Source: Actinomycetes bacterium
GTDB lineage: Bacteria; Actinomycetota; Coriobacteriia; WRKU01; WQUG01
Length of the DNA: 8,621 nt
Direction of reading: 5' to 3'
Assembly: GCA_031268615.1 (NCBI GenBank)
Contig: JAIRWZ010000097.1
Location: 1 to 8,621, forward strand
A program made the translations under genes and the position numbers. Below are positions 1 through 5,300 of this stretch, piece by piece; position 1 is the stretch's first letter, and each line of letters starts with the position of its first letter. Under the pieces are notes generated by a model, which saw nothing but the letters and a program-made list of their open reading frames with translations, made no database searches and had not been told where the DNA came from.

Positions 1-887
1 TCTGGCGGATTGAAGTCATAATAGTAGGACAGACCCATAGCTCCTCCAGGGGCACTTCCTTGATAGACCTGGCTTTTCCACGAAGCAAGCGTCTGAATAT
101 CACTCGTTCCCCGCTGAACAATAATCGAACCGATGTATCCACATGCTATACGGCTAGTAGGAAGAATGTTATATCCATAATAAACGCGCCAGAGCGCCTC
201 TACCACCACCTTGTCGCCGTAAAGCAGGGAAACGTTGTAATCAGTGTTATTAATCGTCACTACATAGGTACCGGCGGTAGAAGCCGTATAGAGGGTGATA
301 CGGGGGCGAATATCCATAATAATAGAGTTGAGTGTTGAGGTATCTATTCCCGTTAGCCACGGGTCGGGGGTGTAGGCAGGTTGCTCACTCGCTTTAAGAA
401 TATACCGGGTCACCGGATTAGTCCCTGTCCCCGCGCTCATGCTGTAGCCCCAGGGGTTTGACGGCGGAACGCCAATGGTTCCGGTATTGGGCCCCATACT
501 CGGCCCCACCATCCAGGTGTTATAGAGGTCCCAATTGCCGCCCAAATCCTGACCTCCCCACCCCATCCGGGCATATCCATGATCTATGTCTCCTGGACCC
601 TCCAGCGGAAAGCATCTAACTCTTCCCGGCATCGTAATAGTAGTCGTCGTACCCGCTATCGTAGTCGAATTGAGAGTATCCTTCGTGTAGGCGAAAGCCC
701 GGTCAGACGTTGCAAACACCAAAACGGAGAGTATAAGAGAAAACAACACGGAGCAAGCCACACGCGCAGGGTACGCAAAATGGCGCGGTCGCGGGAGCAC
801 GCTGTCAAAACCAACCTGGCTACTTACCCGGTTATATTGGTCATATGCTGTTCTCATGTGCTCCCAGTCGTGGCGAATTCTCCTCAT
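1..887 (-). CDS. Exported protein of unknown family, C-terminus cut off by the window edge
   Basis: An open frame runs leftward from 887 with no stop before the window edge, giving 295 visible residues. I chose ATG 887 because GAGGAAAG lies 7-9 bases upstream. ATG 857 is in frame but has a poorer site (GGGAG only 3 bases away). The N-terminus is a long basic region, then a hydrophobic stretch at about residues 44-58 and a likely signal-peptidase site after AFA (residue 66). The mature part is rich in Gly, Tyr, Trp, Thr and Asn (for example GWGGQDLGGNWDLYNTW near 109-125). It has short beta-like segments (ITLYTASTAGTYVVTINN) and few charges, as in secreted or cell-surface beta proteins. I recognise no catalytic motif and no family. 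The end of its signal peptide (FATSDRAFA) resembles that of the exported protein at 6822 (CATSDVFA). Export is well supported; function is unknown. Confidence 0.72.
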   Translation of the reverse strand, partial: MRRIRHDWEHMRTAYDQYNRVSSQVGFDSVLPRPRHFAYPARVACSVLFSLILSVLVFATSDRAFAYTKDTLNSTTIAGTTTTITMPGRVRCFPLEGPGDIDHGYARMGWGGQDLGGNWDLYNTWMVGPSMGPNTGTIGVPPSNPWGYSMSAGTGTNPVTRYILKASEQPAYTPDPWLTGIDTSTLNSIIMDIRPRITLYTASTAGTYVVTINNTDYNVSLLYGDKVVVEALWRVYYGYNILPTSRIACGYIGSIIVQRGTSDIQTLASWKSQVYQGSAPGGAMGLSYYYDFNPP

Positions 888-905
888 CAAAGAACTTTCC
901 TCATC

Positions 906-947
906 AAACAGCATCATTGTACCAAAGTAAAGTGGATTTGTACCAAA
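906..947 (-). promoter_or_regulatory. Candidate promoter with two 10-bp direct repeats upstream of the exported-protein gene
   Basis: On the plus strand TTGTACCAAA occurs at 917-926 and again at 938-947, 21 bp apart, which puts both on the same face of the helix. Read on the minus strand, the proximal copy supplies a TACAAT -10-like hexamer and the distal copy a TTGGTA -35-like hexamer about 19 bp upstream, ahead of the start at 887. The repeats could be promoter boxes alone or a two-site operator. No regulator is identified. Confidence 0.4.
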
Positions 948-982
948 ATACACAAAAGAGGTGAGCGCGTCCAAACCAGCAA
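945..982 (+). repeat. Diverged copy (A) of the gene-end repeat
   Basis: Reading plus, GAGGTGAGCGCGTCCAAACC followed by AGCAACA matches the repeat found after the DUF3048 gene at 5301-5332. The preceding AAAATACAC matches the A/T-rich lead of that copy. The core here is GTGAGCGCGTCC rather than GTGAGTACGTCC. It lies where the rhuM remnant loses homology. No plus-strand gene ending here is recognisable. Confidence 0.5.
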
Positions 983-1194
983 CAAAGCCAAGGGCGGTTC
1001 GCGAACAAGTTCTCCCTCACGAAATACATTCTTCACGTGTCAAAAAATCGTCGATTTATCACGGCCAAACAAAATTGCCATCTGGTTTAAAGTCAGCCAA
1101 ACCGTCTCATCACCCAACATCACTTCCAGCCGCACCGCAGTGCCAGGCTGATACAGCACTATCTCATTGGTAGCACCCATAGCGCGCTCACTTC
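958..1194. repeat. Imperfect inverted repeats flanking the rhuM remnant
   Basis: GAGGTGAGCGCG at 958-969 on the plus strand matches GAAGTGAGCGCG read on the minus strand from 1194 to 1183, 11 of 12 bases. The pair brackets the rhuM remnant. It may be chance, a pair of gene-end repeats in opposite orientation, or ends of a small mobile unit. No flanking target duplication is obvious. Confidence 0.3.
990..1180 (-). pseudogene. rhuM: RhuM-family (virulence protein RhuM) remnant with internal stop
   Basis: From ATG 1180, preceded by AGGAAGTGAG, the frame gives 46 residues including NEIVLYQPG, VRLEV and ETVWLTLNQMAILFGRDKST. This is the conserved N-terminal helix-turn-helix-like part of RhuM-family proteins. 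A TGA at 1042-1040 interrupts it. The same frame then continues with HVKNVFREGEL, which is exactly the next conserved block of the family, so the TGA probably replaced a CGA (Arg) codon. After about position 990 the similarity stops at repeat copy A. RhuM proteins are usually several hundred residues long, so only about the first 60 codons remain. The family occurs on mobile and pathogenicity islands and its biochemical role is unclear. This copy is almost certainly non-functional; the family call rests on remembered family sequence. Confidence 0.75.
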
Positions 1195-1240
1195 CTGTCC
1201 CCCTGATAAAACGGCGATCAGAGCAAACTTGCGCTCGGCC

Positions 1241-1392
1241 TGTAGGGTAAGTTGGCTTGCCAACTTACCGCCAGCTGGTAACAGGCAGCACGTTGCCAAG
1301 GAGCGGCAAGTTGAACAAGTCAACTTGCCCTACATGTGGATGGGAGGTCCAGAGACGTCACCGTTGCAGTATTGGTTGCCAACTTGCCCTAC
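1241..1392. repeat. Cluster of palindromic GGCAAGTTG-type repeats
   Basis: Three related units lie in this gene-free stretch. The first, 1246-1269, is a perfect 10-bp inverted repeat (GGTAAGTTGG / CCAACTTACC) with a 4-base loop. The second, 1305-1329, is a perfect 10-bp inverted repeat (GGCAAGTTGA / TCAACTTGCC) with a 5-base loop. The third, 1374-1392 (GGTTGCCAACTTGCCCTAC), is a half unit. GTAGGG or its complement CCCTAC flanks the units. The pattern resembles REP/MITE-like interspersed palindromes. A transcribed copy would fold into hairpins, but none has a U tract typical of intrinsic terminators. Confidence 0.7.
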
Positions 1393-1478
1393 GGTGTGGA
1401 GGGGAGACATTGCGGAGGGTGGCAGGCAGCCGGGCGATTGTACGCGGAAGATTTCTGGGCTGCTGTCGTGTTGGAAGG

Positions 1479-1490
1479 TACAATGATGCT
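1479..1490 (+). promoter_or_regulatory. Candidate -10 box for a leaderless GGQ-protein transcript
   Basis: TACAAT at 1479-1484 is followed by exactly 6 bases and then the ATG at 1491, the geometry expected when transcription starts on the start codon. A purine-rich GGAAGG at 1473-1478 lies about 12 bases from the ATG, so weak leadered initiation from another promoter is also possible. No clear -35 is seen. Confidence 0.4.
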
Positions 1491-1838
1491 ATGAAGTATC
1501 ACATTCCTGAAAGCGACGCAGAGCTGCTGCAAGCCTGTCGTGTTGACGTGTTTCGCGGGTCTGGCCCTGGTGGGCAGAGCGTCAACACCACTGACAGCGC
1601 CGTGCGCCTGACTCACGAACCCAGCGGCATTGTGGTGGTAGCGCGCAGCGAACGCAGTCAACTGGCGAACAAAAAAGCCGCGCTGACCCGTCTGCGGGCT
1701 CGCCTGCAAGCAGCCAACCGCGTGCCGAAACCGCGCCACGCGACCCGTCCTGGCAAAGCGGCCATTGAGCGTCGTCTACGCGGGAAACGACAGCGCGCGC
1801 TCACCAAACAATCGCGCCAAAAACCACCACAAGAGTGA
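1491..1838 (+). CDS. Small GGQ-domain release-factor-like protein (ribosome rescue)
   Basis: The 115-residue product contains [20 protein letters not shown] (residues 23-42), with the GGQ at 27-29 that enters the peptidyl-transferase centre and hydrolyses peptidyl-t[23 protein letters not shown] follows. There are no codon-recognition domains such as full-length RF1/RF2 carry. The last 40 residues are Arg/Lys-rich, as in ArfB and mitochondrial mtRF-R/C12orf65-type factors, where the basic tail senses an empty mRNA channel. The protein therefore probably frees stalled ribosomes. The body resembles the RF2 catalytic domain more than classical ArfB, so I leave the symbol empty. The start is ATG 1491 because upstream ATGs are out of frame. 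The frame is open back to 1257, but that part overlaps the palindromic repeats and looks non-coding. The gene converges with the metal-ATPase operon. Confidence 0.88.
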   Translation: MKYHIPESDAELLQACRVDVFRGSGPGGQSVNTTDSAVRLTHEPSGIVVVARSERSQLANKKAALTRLRARLQAANRVPKPRHATRPGKAAIERRLRGKRQRALTKQSRQKPPQE

Positions 1839-1854
1839 GTACGTCCATGCTTGC
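1831..1854 (+). repeat. Gene-end repeat copy D, overlapping the GGQ-protein stop codon
   Basis: AAGAGTGAGTACGTCCATGC followed by TTGC. The TGA stop at 1836-1838 lies inside the motif. The core GTGAGTACGTCCA is identical to copy B at 5301-5332. The orientation is sense relative to the gene that ends here. Confidence 0.65.
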
Positions 1855-1873
1855 TGCCGATTGCGGGAATGGA

Positions 1874-1892
1874 CCCCCGGTCAAGCCGGGGG
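1874..1892. repeat. Perfect 7-bp GC-rich hairpin between convergent genes
   Basis: CCCCCGG, loop TCAAG, CCGGGGG. It lies midway between the stop codons of the GGQ gene (plus) and the small membrane-protein gene (minus) and is bracketed by two inverted gene-end repeat copies (D and F). No run of T follows on either strand, so it is not a standard intrinsic terminator, although it could act on transcripts from both sides. Similar CCCGGTCAAGCCGGG palindromes recur in intergenic DNA of many bacteria. Confidence 0.6.
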
Positions 1893-1895
1893 CAG

Positions 1896-1918
1896 GCTCA
1901 ATACTCACTTATTTTCGG
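1896..1918 (-). repeat. Gene-end repeat copy F, downstream of the metal-ATPase operon
   Basis: On the minus strand AAAATAAGTGAGTATTGAGCC begins a few bases after the TAG stop of the small membrane-protein gene. It keeps AATAAG and GTGAGTA of the other copies but diverges in the CGTCC part. It lies inverted to copy D across the 1874-1892 hairpin. Confidence 0.45.
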
Positions 1919-1924
1919 GTGTGT

Positions 1925-2110
1925 CTAGAGGAGCGCTGTGATGATTTTGATGGCTGTGCCGGCAATGATGATGAGGCCTATTGCTACGAATACGCCGTAT
2001 ATTTTCCGTGATTCTTTGTCCGCCCATTCCTTTTTCAGGTAGGCGCCGCCGGCGATTGCGATGCAGGCTCCGATGAATAGTCCGACGATTGCGAAGATGG
2101 TTCCTGTCAT
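1925..2110 (-). CDS. Small two-helix membrane protein encoded with the metal ATPase
   Basis: A 61-residue protein with two predicted membrane helices, at about 4-22 (IFAIVGLFIGACIAIAGG) and 39-58 (GVFVAIGLIIIAGTAIKIIT). They are joined by a short charged loop, YLKKEWADKESRK. Its ATG overlaps the ATPase TGA as ATGA, and a strong GGAGGG site lies 7 bases before the ATG inside the ATPase 3' end, so the two are cotranscribed and probably translationally coupled. There is one Cys (residue 16), inside the first helix, and no metal-binding CxxC or His cluster. I recognise no named family. The context suggests an accessory or stabilising subunit of the ATPase, but nothing in the sequence proves it. 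Confidence 0.82.
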   Translation of the reverse strand: MTGTIFAIVGLFIGACIAIAGGAYLKKEWADKESRKIYGVFVAIGLIIIAGTAIKIITALL

Positions 2111-4002
2111 GTTTTGTCCCTCCAGGTCAATAAGAATGATGAATTGATGATGACCGCTACCGAGCCGACGTTATGGACGAGCGCGCCAACGACCGGGTTC
2201 AGCACTCCGGTGATGGCAAGCGCGATAGCGATGAAATTGAGCAGCATAGAGGCCGCCAAGTTGAGGTTGATGGTTCGCATGGTCCTCTTTGCGAGCTGGA
2301 GGAGATGGGGGATTTCTTTGATGTCGTCACCGACGAGCGCAATATCGGCCGCTTCGATGGCAATGTCGCTGCCGATACCGCCCATGGCAATGCCGACCTG
2401 AGCCACTTTCAGTGCGGGCGCGTCGTTAATGCCGTCGCCGACCATACATACGGGGTCGCCATTTTTCTGATAGTCCCGTATTTTTTTCAGCTTGTCTTCC
2501 GGGAGGCAATTCGCCTGTACTTCGGATATGTTTGCGGCGGCGGCGATGTGACGCGCGGCCTGTTCTGTATCACCCGTCAACAGGATGATGCTGACGCCAG
2601 CCTGTTCGATGGCCTGCACGGTGTCGGCAGCGTCGGCTCGCAAGGTGTCGGAAAGGACGATGAAGCCAATCGGCTTCTGGTCGTCCATTATATAAATGAC
2701 GGTGCAGCCCTCTGATTTGGAAAGGGCGATGTCCTCCTGGCTTTCTTTGGACATGGCGAGGTGGCGGTCGCGGAGCAAGGCCTCATTGCCCGCATGTATT
2801 TGTTTCCCCTGTATGTGTGCCGTTACGCCGTGACCGGGCAGCAGTTTGAAGTCGGTCGGCTGCTCGGGTGTTTGTCCGGTTTCTTGTTGATAGTGGCTCA
2901 CGATTGCTTTGCCAAGGGGGTGTTCGGAGCGCATTTCGGCTCTGGCCGTCATTTCCAGAACATCGCTGTCGGGTATGCTCGGGACACAGCTCTTTACTTT
3001 GACGACGGCAGGTTTTCCGCGGGTCAGCGTTCCTGTTTTATCAAAGGCAATGCACTTCACCTGCGCCAGACGTTCCAGCGCGTCCCCTTGACGAACCAAT
3101 ATGCCAAACTTTGTAGCGTTGCCTATCCCTGCCATGATAGCCGTCGGCGTCGCCAGTACCAAGGCGCAGGGGCAGAACACGACAAGGATGGTGACTGCTC
3201 GTATGGGCTGTCCCGAAATCGCCCAGGTGGTTGCGGCAGCAACCAGGGCGATAATCACAATCCATGTCGCCCATCTGTCAGCCAGTCCCACAATTTTTGC
3301 CTTGCCCGCATCGGCAGATTCCACCAGCCGAATCATACGTTGCAGGGAGCTGTCCTCGCCGACCTTTTGCGCCGTCATGTCAAAGGTGCCAAATTGATTG
3401 ACCGTTCCGCTTTGTACCTCGTCGCCTTCGCTCTTGTCAACTGGCAGAGATTCACCGGTCATAACGGACTGGTCGATGGAGGTTTGCCCTTTCGTGATAG
3501 TGCCATCAACGGCAATGGTTTCTCCCGCGAACACGCGCAGGGTATCGCCGATTTTTACCTCTTTAGCAGGTATTACTTTTTCCTCGCCATCTCTGACTAC
3601 GCGCGCGGTTGTTGGCGTGAGATGTACCAGTTTTTCTATTCCCGCCTGTGCCTTTTTCACCGTGCGTTCTTCGAGGTACGCACCGATTGTCATGATGAGC
3701 GCTACTTCACCAGCCGCAAAGATTTCACCAATAATGACGGAAGCAATCAACGCAAGGGATACAAGGACATCTGCCTTGATGTCAAATTCGGTAACCAGCC
3801 CCACAATCGCACCTTTGATAATGGGCAAACCACACAGAATAATTGCTATCCAGGACAGGTTTATCGACACATACGCCCGATTGAATAGGTTGAGAGGAAG
3901 CGATAGGGTACCGATATCGAAGAAGCCTAGTGCGAGGGCAACAAGCGAAATGCCCATAAAGAGAATCGCCCGCTTATCTTTGTCCCTCACGATTGCTGTC
4001 AT
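2107..4002 (-). CDS. Heavy-metal-translocating P1B-type ATPase (CPC type, no N-terminal metal-binding domain)
   Basis: A 631-residue integral membrane pump that exports a soft metal cation with ATP. Visible motifs, in order: TGES (182-185, actuator), CPC in FCPCALVLATP (277-279, membrane metal site), DKTGT (321-325, phosphorylated Asp321), SEHP (359-362, P1B nucleotide-binding motif), GHG (390-392), TGD (476-478), GDGIND (522-527) and HNVGS (610-614) in the last helix. It lacks the N-terminal HMA/GMxCxxC domain of CopA or CadA: the first membrane helices begin within 15 residues. I chose ATG 4002 because GAGGA lies 8 bases upstream; ATG 4017 is in frame but has no comparable site. The CsoR-type regulator next door suggests Cu(I). 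HNVGS in the last helix is closer to Zn/Cd/Co-type pumps than to the Cu-type YN...P pattern, so the substrate is undecided. Confidence 0.95.
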   Translation of the reverse strand: MTAIVRDKDKRAILFMGISLVALALGFFDIGTLSLPLNLFNRAYVSINLSWIAIILCGLPIIKGAIVGLVTEFDIKADVLVSLALIASVIIGEIFAAGEVALIMTIGAYLEERTVKKAQAGIEKLVHLTPTTARVVRDGEEKVIPAKEVKIGDTLRVFAGETIAVDGTITKGQTSIDQSVMTGESLPVDKSEGDEVQSGTVNQFGTFDMTAQKVGEDSSLQRMIRLVESADAGKAKIVGLADRWATWIVIIALVAAATTWAISGQPIRAVTILVVFCPCALVLATPTAIMAGIGNATKFGILVRQGDALERLAQVKCIAFDKTGTLTRGKPAVVKVKSCVPSIPDSDVLEMTARAEMRSEHPLGKAIVSHYQQETGQTPEQPTDFKLLPGHGVTAHIQGKQIHAGNEALLRDRHLAMSKESQEDIALSKSEGCTVIYIMDDQKPIGFIVLSDTLRADAADTVQAIEQAGVSIILLTGDTEQAARHIAAAANISEVQANCLPEDKLKKIRDYQKNGDPVCMVGDGINDAPALKVAQVGIAMGGIGSDIAIEAADIALVGDDIKEIPHLLQLAKRTMRTINLNLAASMLLNFIAIALAITGVLNPVVGALVHNVGSVAVIINSSFLLTWRDKT

Positions 4003-4040
4003 GTATTCACTCCTCATTTTGCTGCCGGGCCGCCGTTATA

Positions 4041-4057
4041 ATACCCAAGGGGGGTAT
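4041..4057. promoter_or_regulatory. Second CsoR-like operator before the ATPase
   Basis: ATACCCAAGGGGGGTAT is a near-perfect palindrome with the ATACCC...GGGTAT arms typical of CsoR-family operators. It lies downstream of the -10 box at 4067-4072, around or just after the transcription start. A bound repressor here would block elongation or open-complex formation. Confidence 0.7.
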
Positions 4058-4066
4058 GGGTATACT

Positions 4067-4096
4067 TTTATACCGTAAGGGGTATAGGCTTGTCAA
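4067..4096 (-). promoter_or_regulatory. ATPase promoter with CsoR-like operator in the spacer
   Basis: On the minus strand TTGACA (complement of 4091-4096) is followed after 18 bp by TATAAA (complement of 4067-4072), close to the sigma-70/SigA consensus. The palindrome ATACCGTAAGGGGTAT at 4070-4085 fills most of the spacer, so repressor and RNA polymerase should exclude each other. The arrangement predicts derepression by the metal sensed by CsoR. Confidence 0.8.
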
Positions 4097-4129
4097 GCGG
4101 AAATTGAGGGAGGAGTCGGGGAATTTGGT

Positions 4130-4405
4130 TTAGCTCATGCGCGCAAAGTGTTCGACAGCTTTCGCAAATTCAGCTATCGTTTTATCCGCGTCGCCATGAG
4201 CAAGGCCATCACGCACACAGTGATTAAGATGTCCTTCCAAGATAACCTGTCCCACCTTATGCAGCGCAGACTTTGCAGCGTTAATTTGCATAAGTACGTC
4301 CTCACAAGGAACGTCTTCGTCCACCATTTTGTCGATGGCATGCAATTGGCCAATGATTTTTTTCATTCTGCGATGAATGTTATCTGAATCCATACACTGT
4401 TTCAT
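4130..4405 (-). CDS. csoR: CsoR/RcnR-family metal-sensing repressor, Cu(I)-type fingerprint
   Basis: A 91-residue all-helical DUF156 protein: HRRMKKIIGQLHAIDKMV (11-28), VPCEDVLMQINAAKSAL (32-48), GHLNHCVRD (58-66). Family members form tetramers or dimers of dimers on GC-centred palindromes and leave DNA when metal binds. The ligand positions read Cys34, His59, Cys63, the C-H-C set of Cu(I) sensors, rather than the His-rich set of Ni/Co RcnR or the Cys/His set of formaldehyde sensor FrmR. I took ATG 4405 because GGAGG lies 7 bases upstream. The frame is open to 4465, but that extension would run through the operator and promoter. Its own promoter carries the same operator core as the ATPase, so autoregulation with the ATPase is expected. 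The fingerprint supports copper; other thiophilic metals are possible. Confidence 0.92.
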   Translation of the reverse strand: MKQCMDSDNIHRRMKKIIGQLHAIDKMVDEDVPCEDVLMQINAAKSALHKVGQVILEGHLNHCVRDGLAHGDADKTIAEFAKAVEHFARMS

Positions 4406-4422
4406 ATCCGCGCCTCCATGCC

Positions 4423-4472
4423 ATACCGTAAGGGGTAACTGTATAGTGTATCTGTGATGAGCCATTTGTCAA
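4423..4472 (-). promoter_or_regulatory. csoR promoter and operator
   Basis: On the minus strand TTGACA (complement of 4467-4472), a 16-bp spacer and TACACT (complement of 4445-4450) make a plausible promoter. Just downstream, ATACCGTAAGGGGTA at 4423-4437 is identical over 15 bases to the operator at 4070-4084. It lies between the transcription start and the ribosome binding site of csoR. Confidence 0.72.
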
Positions 4473-4508
4473 ATGCCGCCCTACGTGCATTTGGCACTCT
4501 TCCTCCAA

Positions 4509-4537
4509 GTATGGACGTACTCGCTCCGCTTATTTGG
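4509..4537 (-). repeat. Gene-end repeat copy C, overlapping the hepT stop codon
   Basis: On the minus strand CCAAATAAG then CGGAGCGAGTACGTCCATAC. Compared with copy B after DUF3048, 25 of 29 bases match, including the shared CCAAATAAG that holds the TAA stop of each gene. The two proteins are unrelated, so the match is not due to gene duplication. Confidence 0.7.
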
Positions 4538-4886
4538 AATCAGCAAGAAGTTGCTCTATCGCTGCTTTAAGTTTTGGGATGTTTTGTCCGGAAATGTCCC
4601 AGACGATGTCGGGGTCAATCGTTCCGTAATGATGTTGGATTTTGTCGCGCATTCGGCGAATATCGCGATAGGGAACCAGTTCGAGCAGCGCCGATGAGAG
4701 TTCAGGCGTTGCCTGCAATACTTGCGTCAGGGTTTCGGCAATTTGACTGATGCTGTGCGCAACACTGTATTGCAGGTCGTAGTCTGCCAGAAAGCCGTCG
4801 CGCGATTGTGCGCGGGCACGCGTTTGTGCGATACGATTAGCATAACCAACCACAATCTCCAACCGGGAATATGTTTTCTCATCCAT
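4530..4886 (-). CDS. hepT: HepT-like HEPN-domain RNase toxin
   Basis: A 118-residue helical HEPN/DUF86 protein. The active-site motif Rx4HxY is intact: Arg80, His85, Tyr87 in RMRDKIQHHYGTID. HepT toxins are RNases. The motif Tyr is the residue that MntA antitoxins modify with AMP units. The N-terminal half (IVVGYANRIAQTRARAQSRDGFLADYDLQYSVAHSISQIAE) matches the usual HepT layout. I chose ATG 4886, which overlaps the last 8 bases of mntA; ATG 4901 is in frame and would add MAWCC. The overlap implies cotranslation with the antitoxin, which is made first. HEPN proteins also occur as orphan or defence components, but the adjacent nucleotidyltransferase makes the toxin-antitoxin reading strong. 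Confidence 0.9.
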   Translation of the reverse strand: MDEKTYSRLEIVVGYANRIAQTRARAQSRDGFLADYDLQYSVAHSISQIAETLTQVLQATPELSSALLELVPYRDIRRMRDKIQHHYGTIDPDIVWDISGQNIPKLKAAIEQLLADSK

Positions 4887-5190
4887 ACAGCACCACGCCA
4901 TCGCGTTCGATAGAGCGAGTCAGCTTGTCGCGAATGACGCTGGTCGCCAATGCTGACCGGGTCAGCAAATCGACCGAAACCGACAGACTTTCAGCCAGTT
5001 TTTCCTCGGTGCCCTGAGTGTCGTCTGGTCGATACATCAGCTGCCCATCAACGTAGACGTCCAAATCGCTGGTTGGAGTCTGTTCTCCACGCGCATACGA
5101 CCCAAACAGCACCACTTTACGCACATCACGCGCATCCTGCAAAACTATGGGAAGAACCCGCTGCCGTATGTCATCTATCGAGTACGTCAT
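4879..5190 (-). CDS. mntA: MntA-like minimal nucleotidyltransferase antitoxin
   Basis: A 103-residue MNT-fold protein. GSYARGEQTPTSDLD (30-44) is an exact GSx10DxD motif (Gly30, Ser31, Asp42, Asp44), and Asp74 in VSVDLL is the likely third metal-binding acid. In characterised pairs MntA transfers AMP to the Tyr of the HepT Rx4HxY motif and silences its RNase. The C-terminal SIERDGVVLYG is typical of the family. The stop overlaps hepT by 8 bases. No ribosome binding site precedes ATG 5190. Instead a perfect TATAAT ends 6 bases before it, which suggests a leaderless message. The motifs are complete, so both partners look active. Confidence 0.9.
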   Translation of the reverse strand: MTYSIDDIRQRVLPIVLQDARDVRKVVLFGSYARGEQTPTSDLDVYVDGQLMYRPDDTQGTEEKLAESLSVSVDLLTRSALATSVIRDKLTRSIERDGVVLYG

Positions 5191-5205
5191 GGAGCTATTA
5201 TAACA
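5191..5205 (-). promoter_or_regulatory. Extended -10 promoter giving a probably leaderless mntA-hepT mRNA
   Basis: On the minus strand TGTTATAAT (complement of 5197-5205) is a perfect extended -10 element (TGn plus TATAAT). Only AGCTCC separates it from the mntA ATG at 5190, so transcription should begin at or next to the A of ATG. No Shine-Dalgarno sequence is present. The -35 region is weak, which is common with extended -10 boxes. Confidence 0.7.
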
Positions 5206-5300
5206 GGGCTCTCTTGCGGGTTAATGTGCCGACTCCGACAAATACGAGGTTGTTGCTTGCGTGCTTACTACCAATGGCCACCATACCTGACGCCCTCTTG

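Noticed and set aside
579..1151. 190-codon plus-strand open frame
   Set aside because: It overlaps the exported-protein start and the rhuM remnant on the other strand, has a low-complexity Ser/Arg/Thr composition, and shows no domain or ribosome site.
1257..1490. N-terminal extension of the GGQ protein
   Set aside because: It translates palindromic repeats, and the family homology begins only after ATG 1491.
1874..1892. Intrinsic terminator
   Set aside because: The hairpin is strong, but neither strand has a following T run. Recorded as a hairpin repeat only.
2761..3888. 375-codon plus-strand open frame and other frames opposite the ATPase
   Set aside because: They lie wholly inside the ATPase gene, whose motifs are complete on the minus strand. 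These are reverse-strand shadows.
4406..4465. N-terminal extension of csoR
   Set aside because: It would run through the operator and the -10 box and lacks a ribosome site. ATG 4405 has GGAGG 7 bases upstream.
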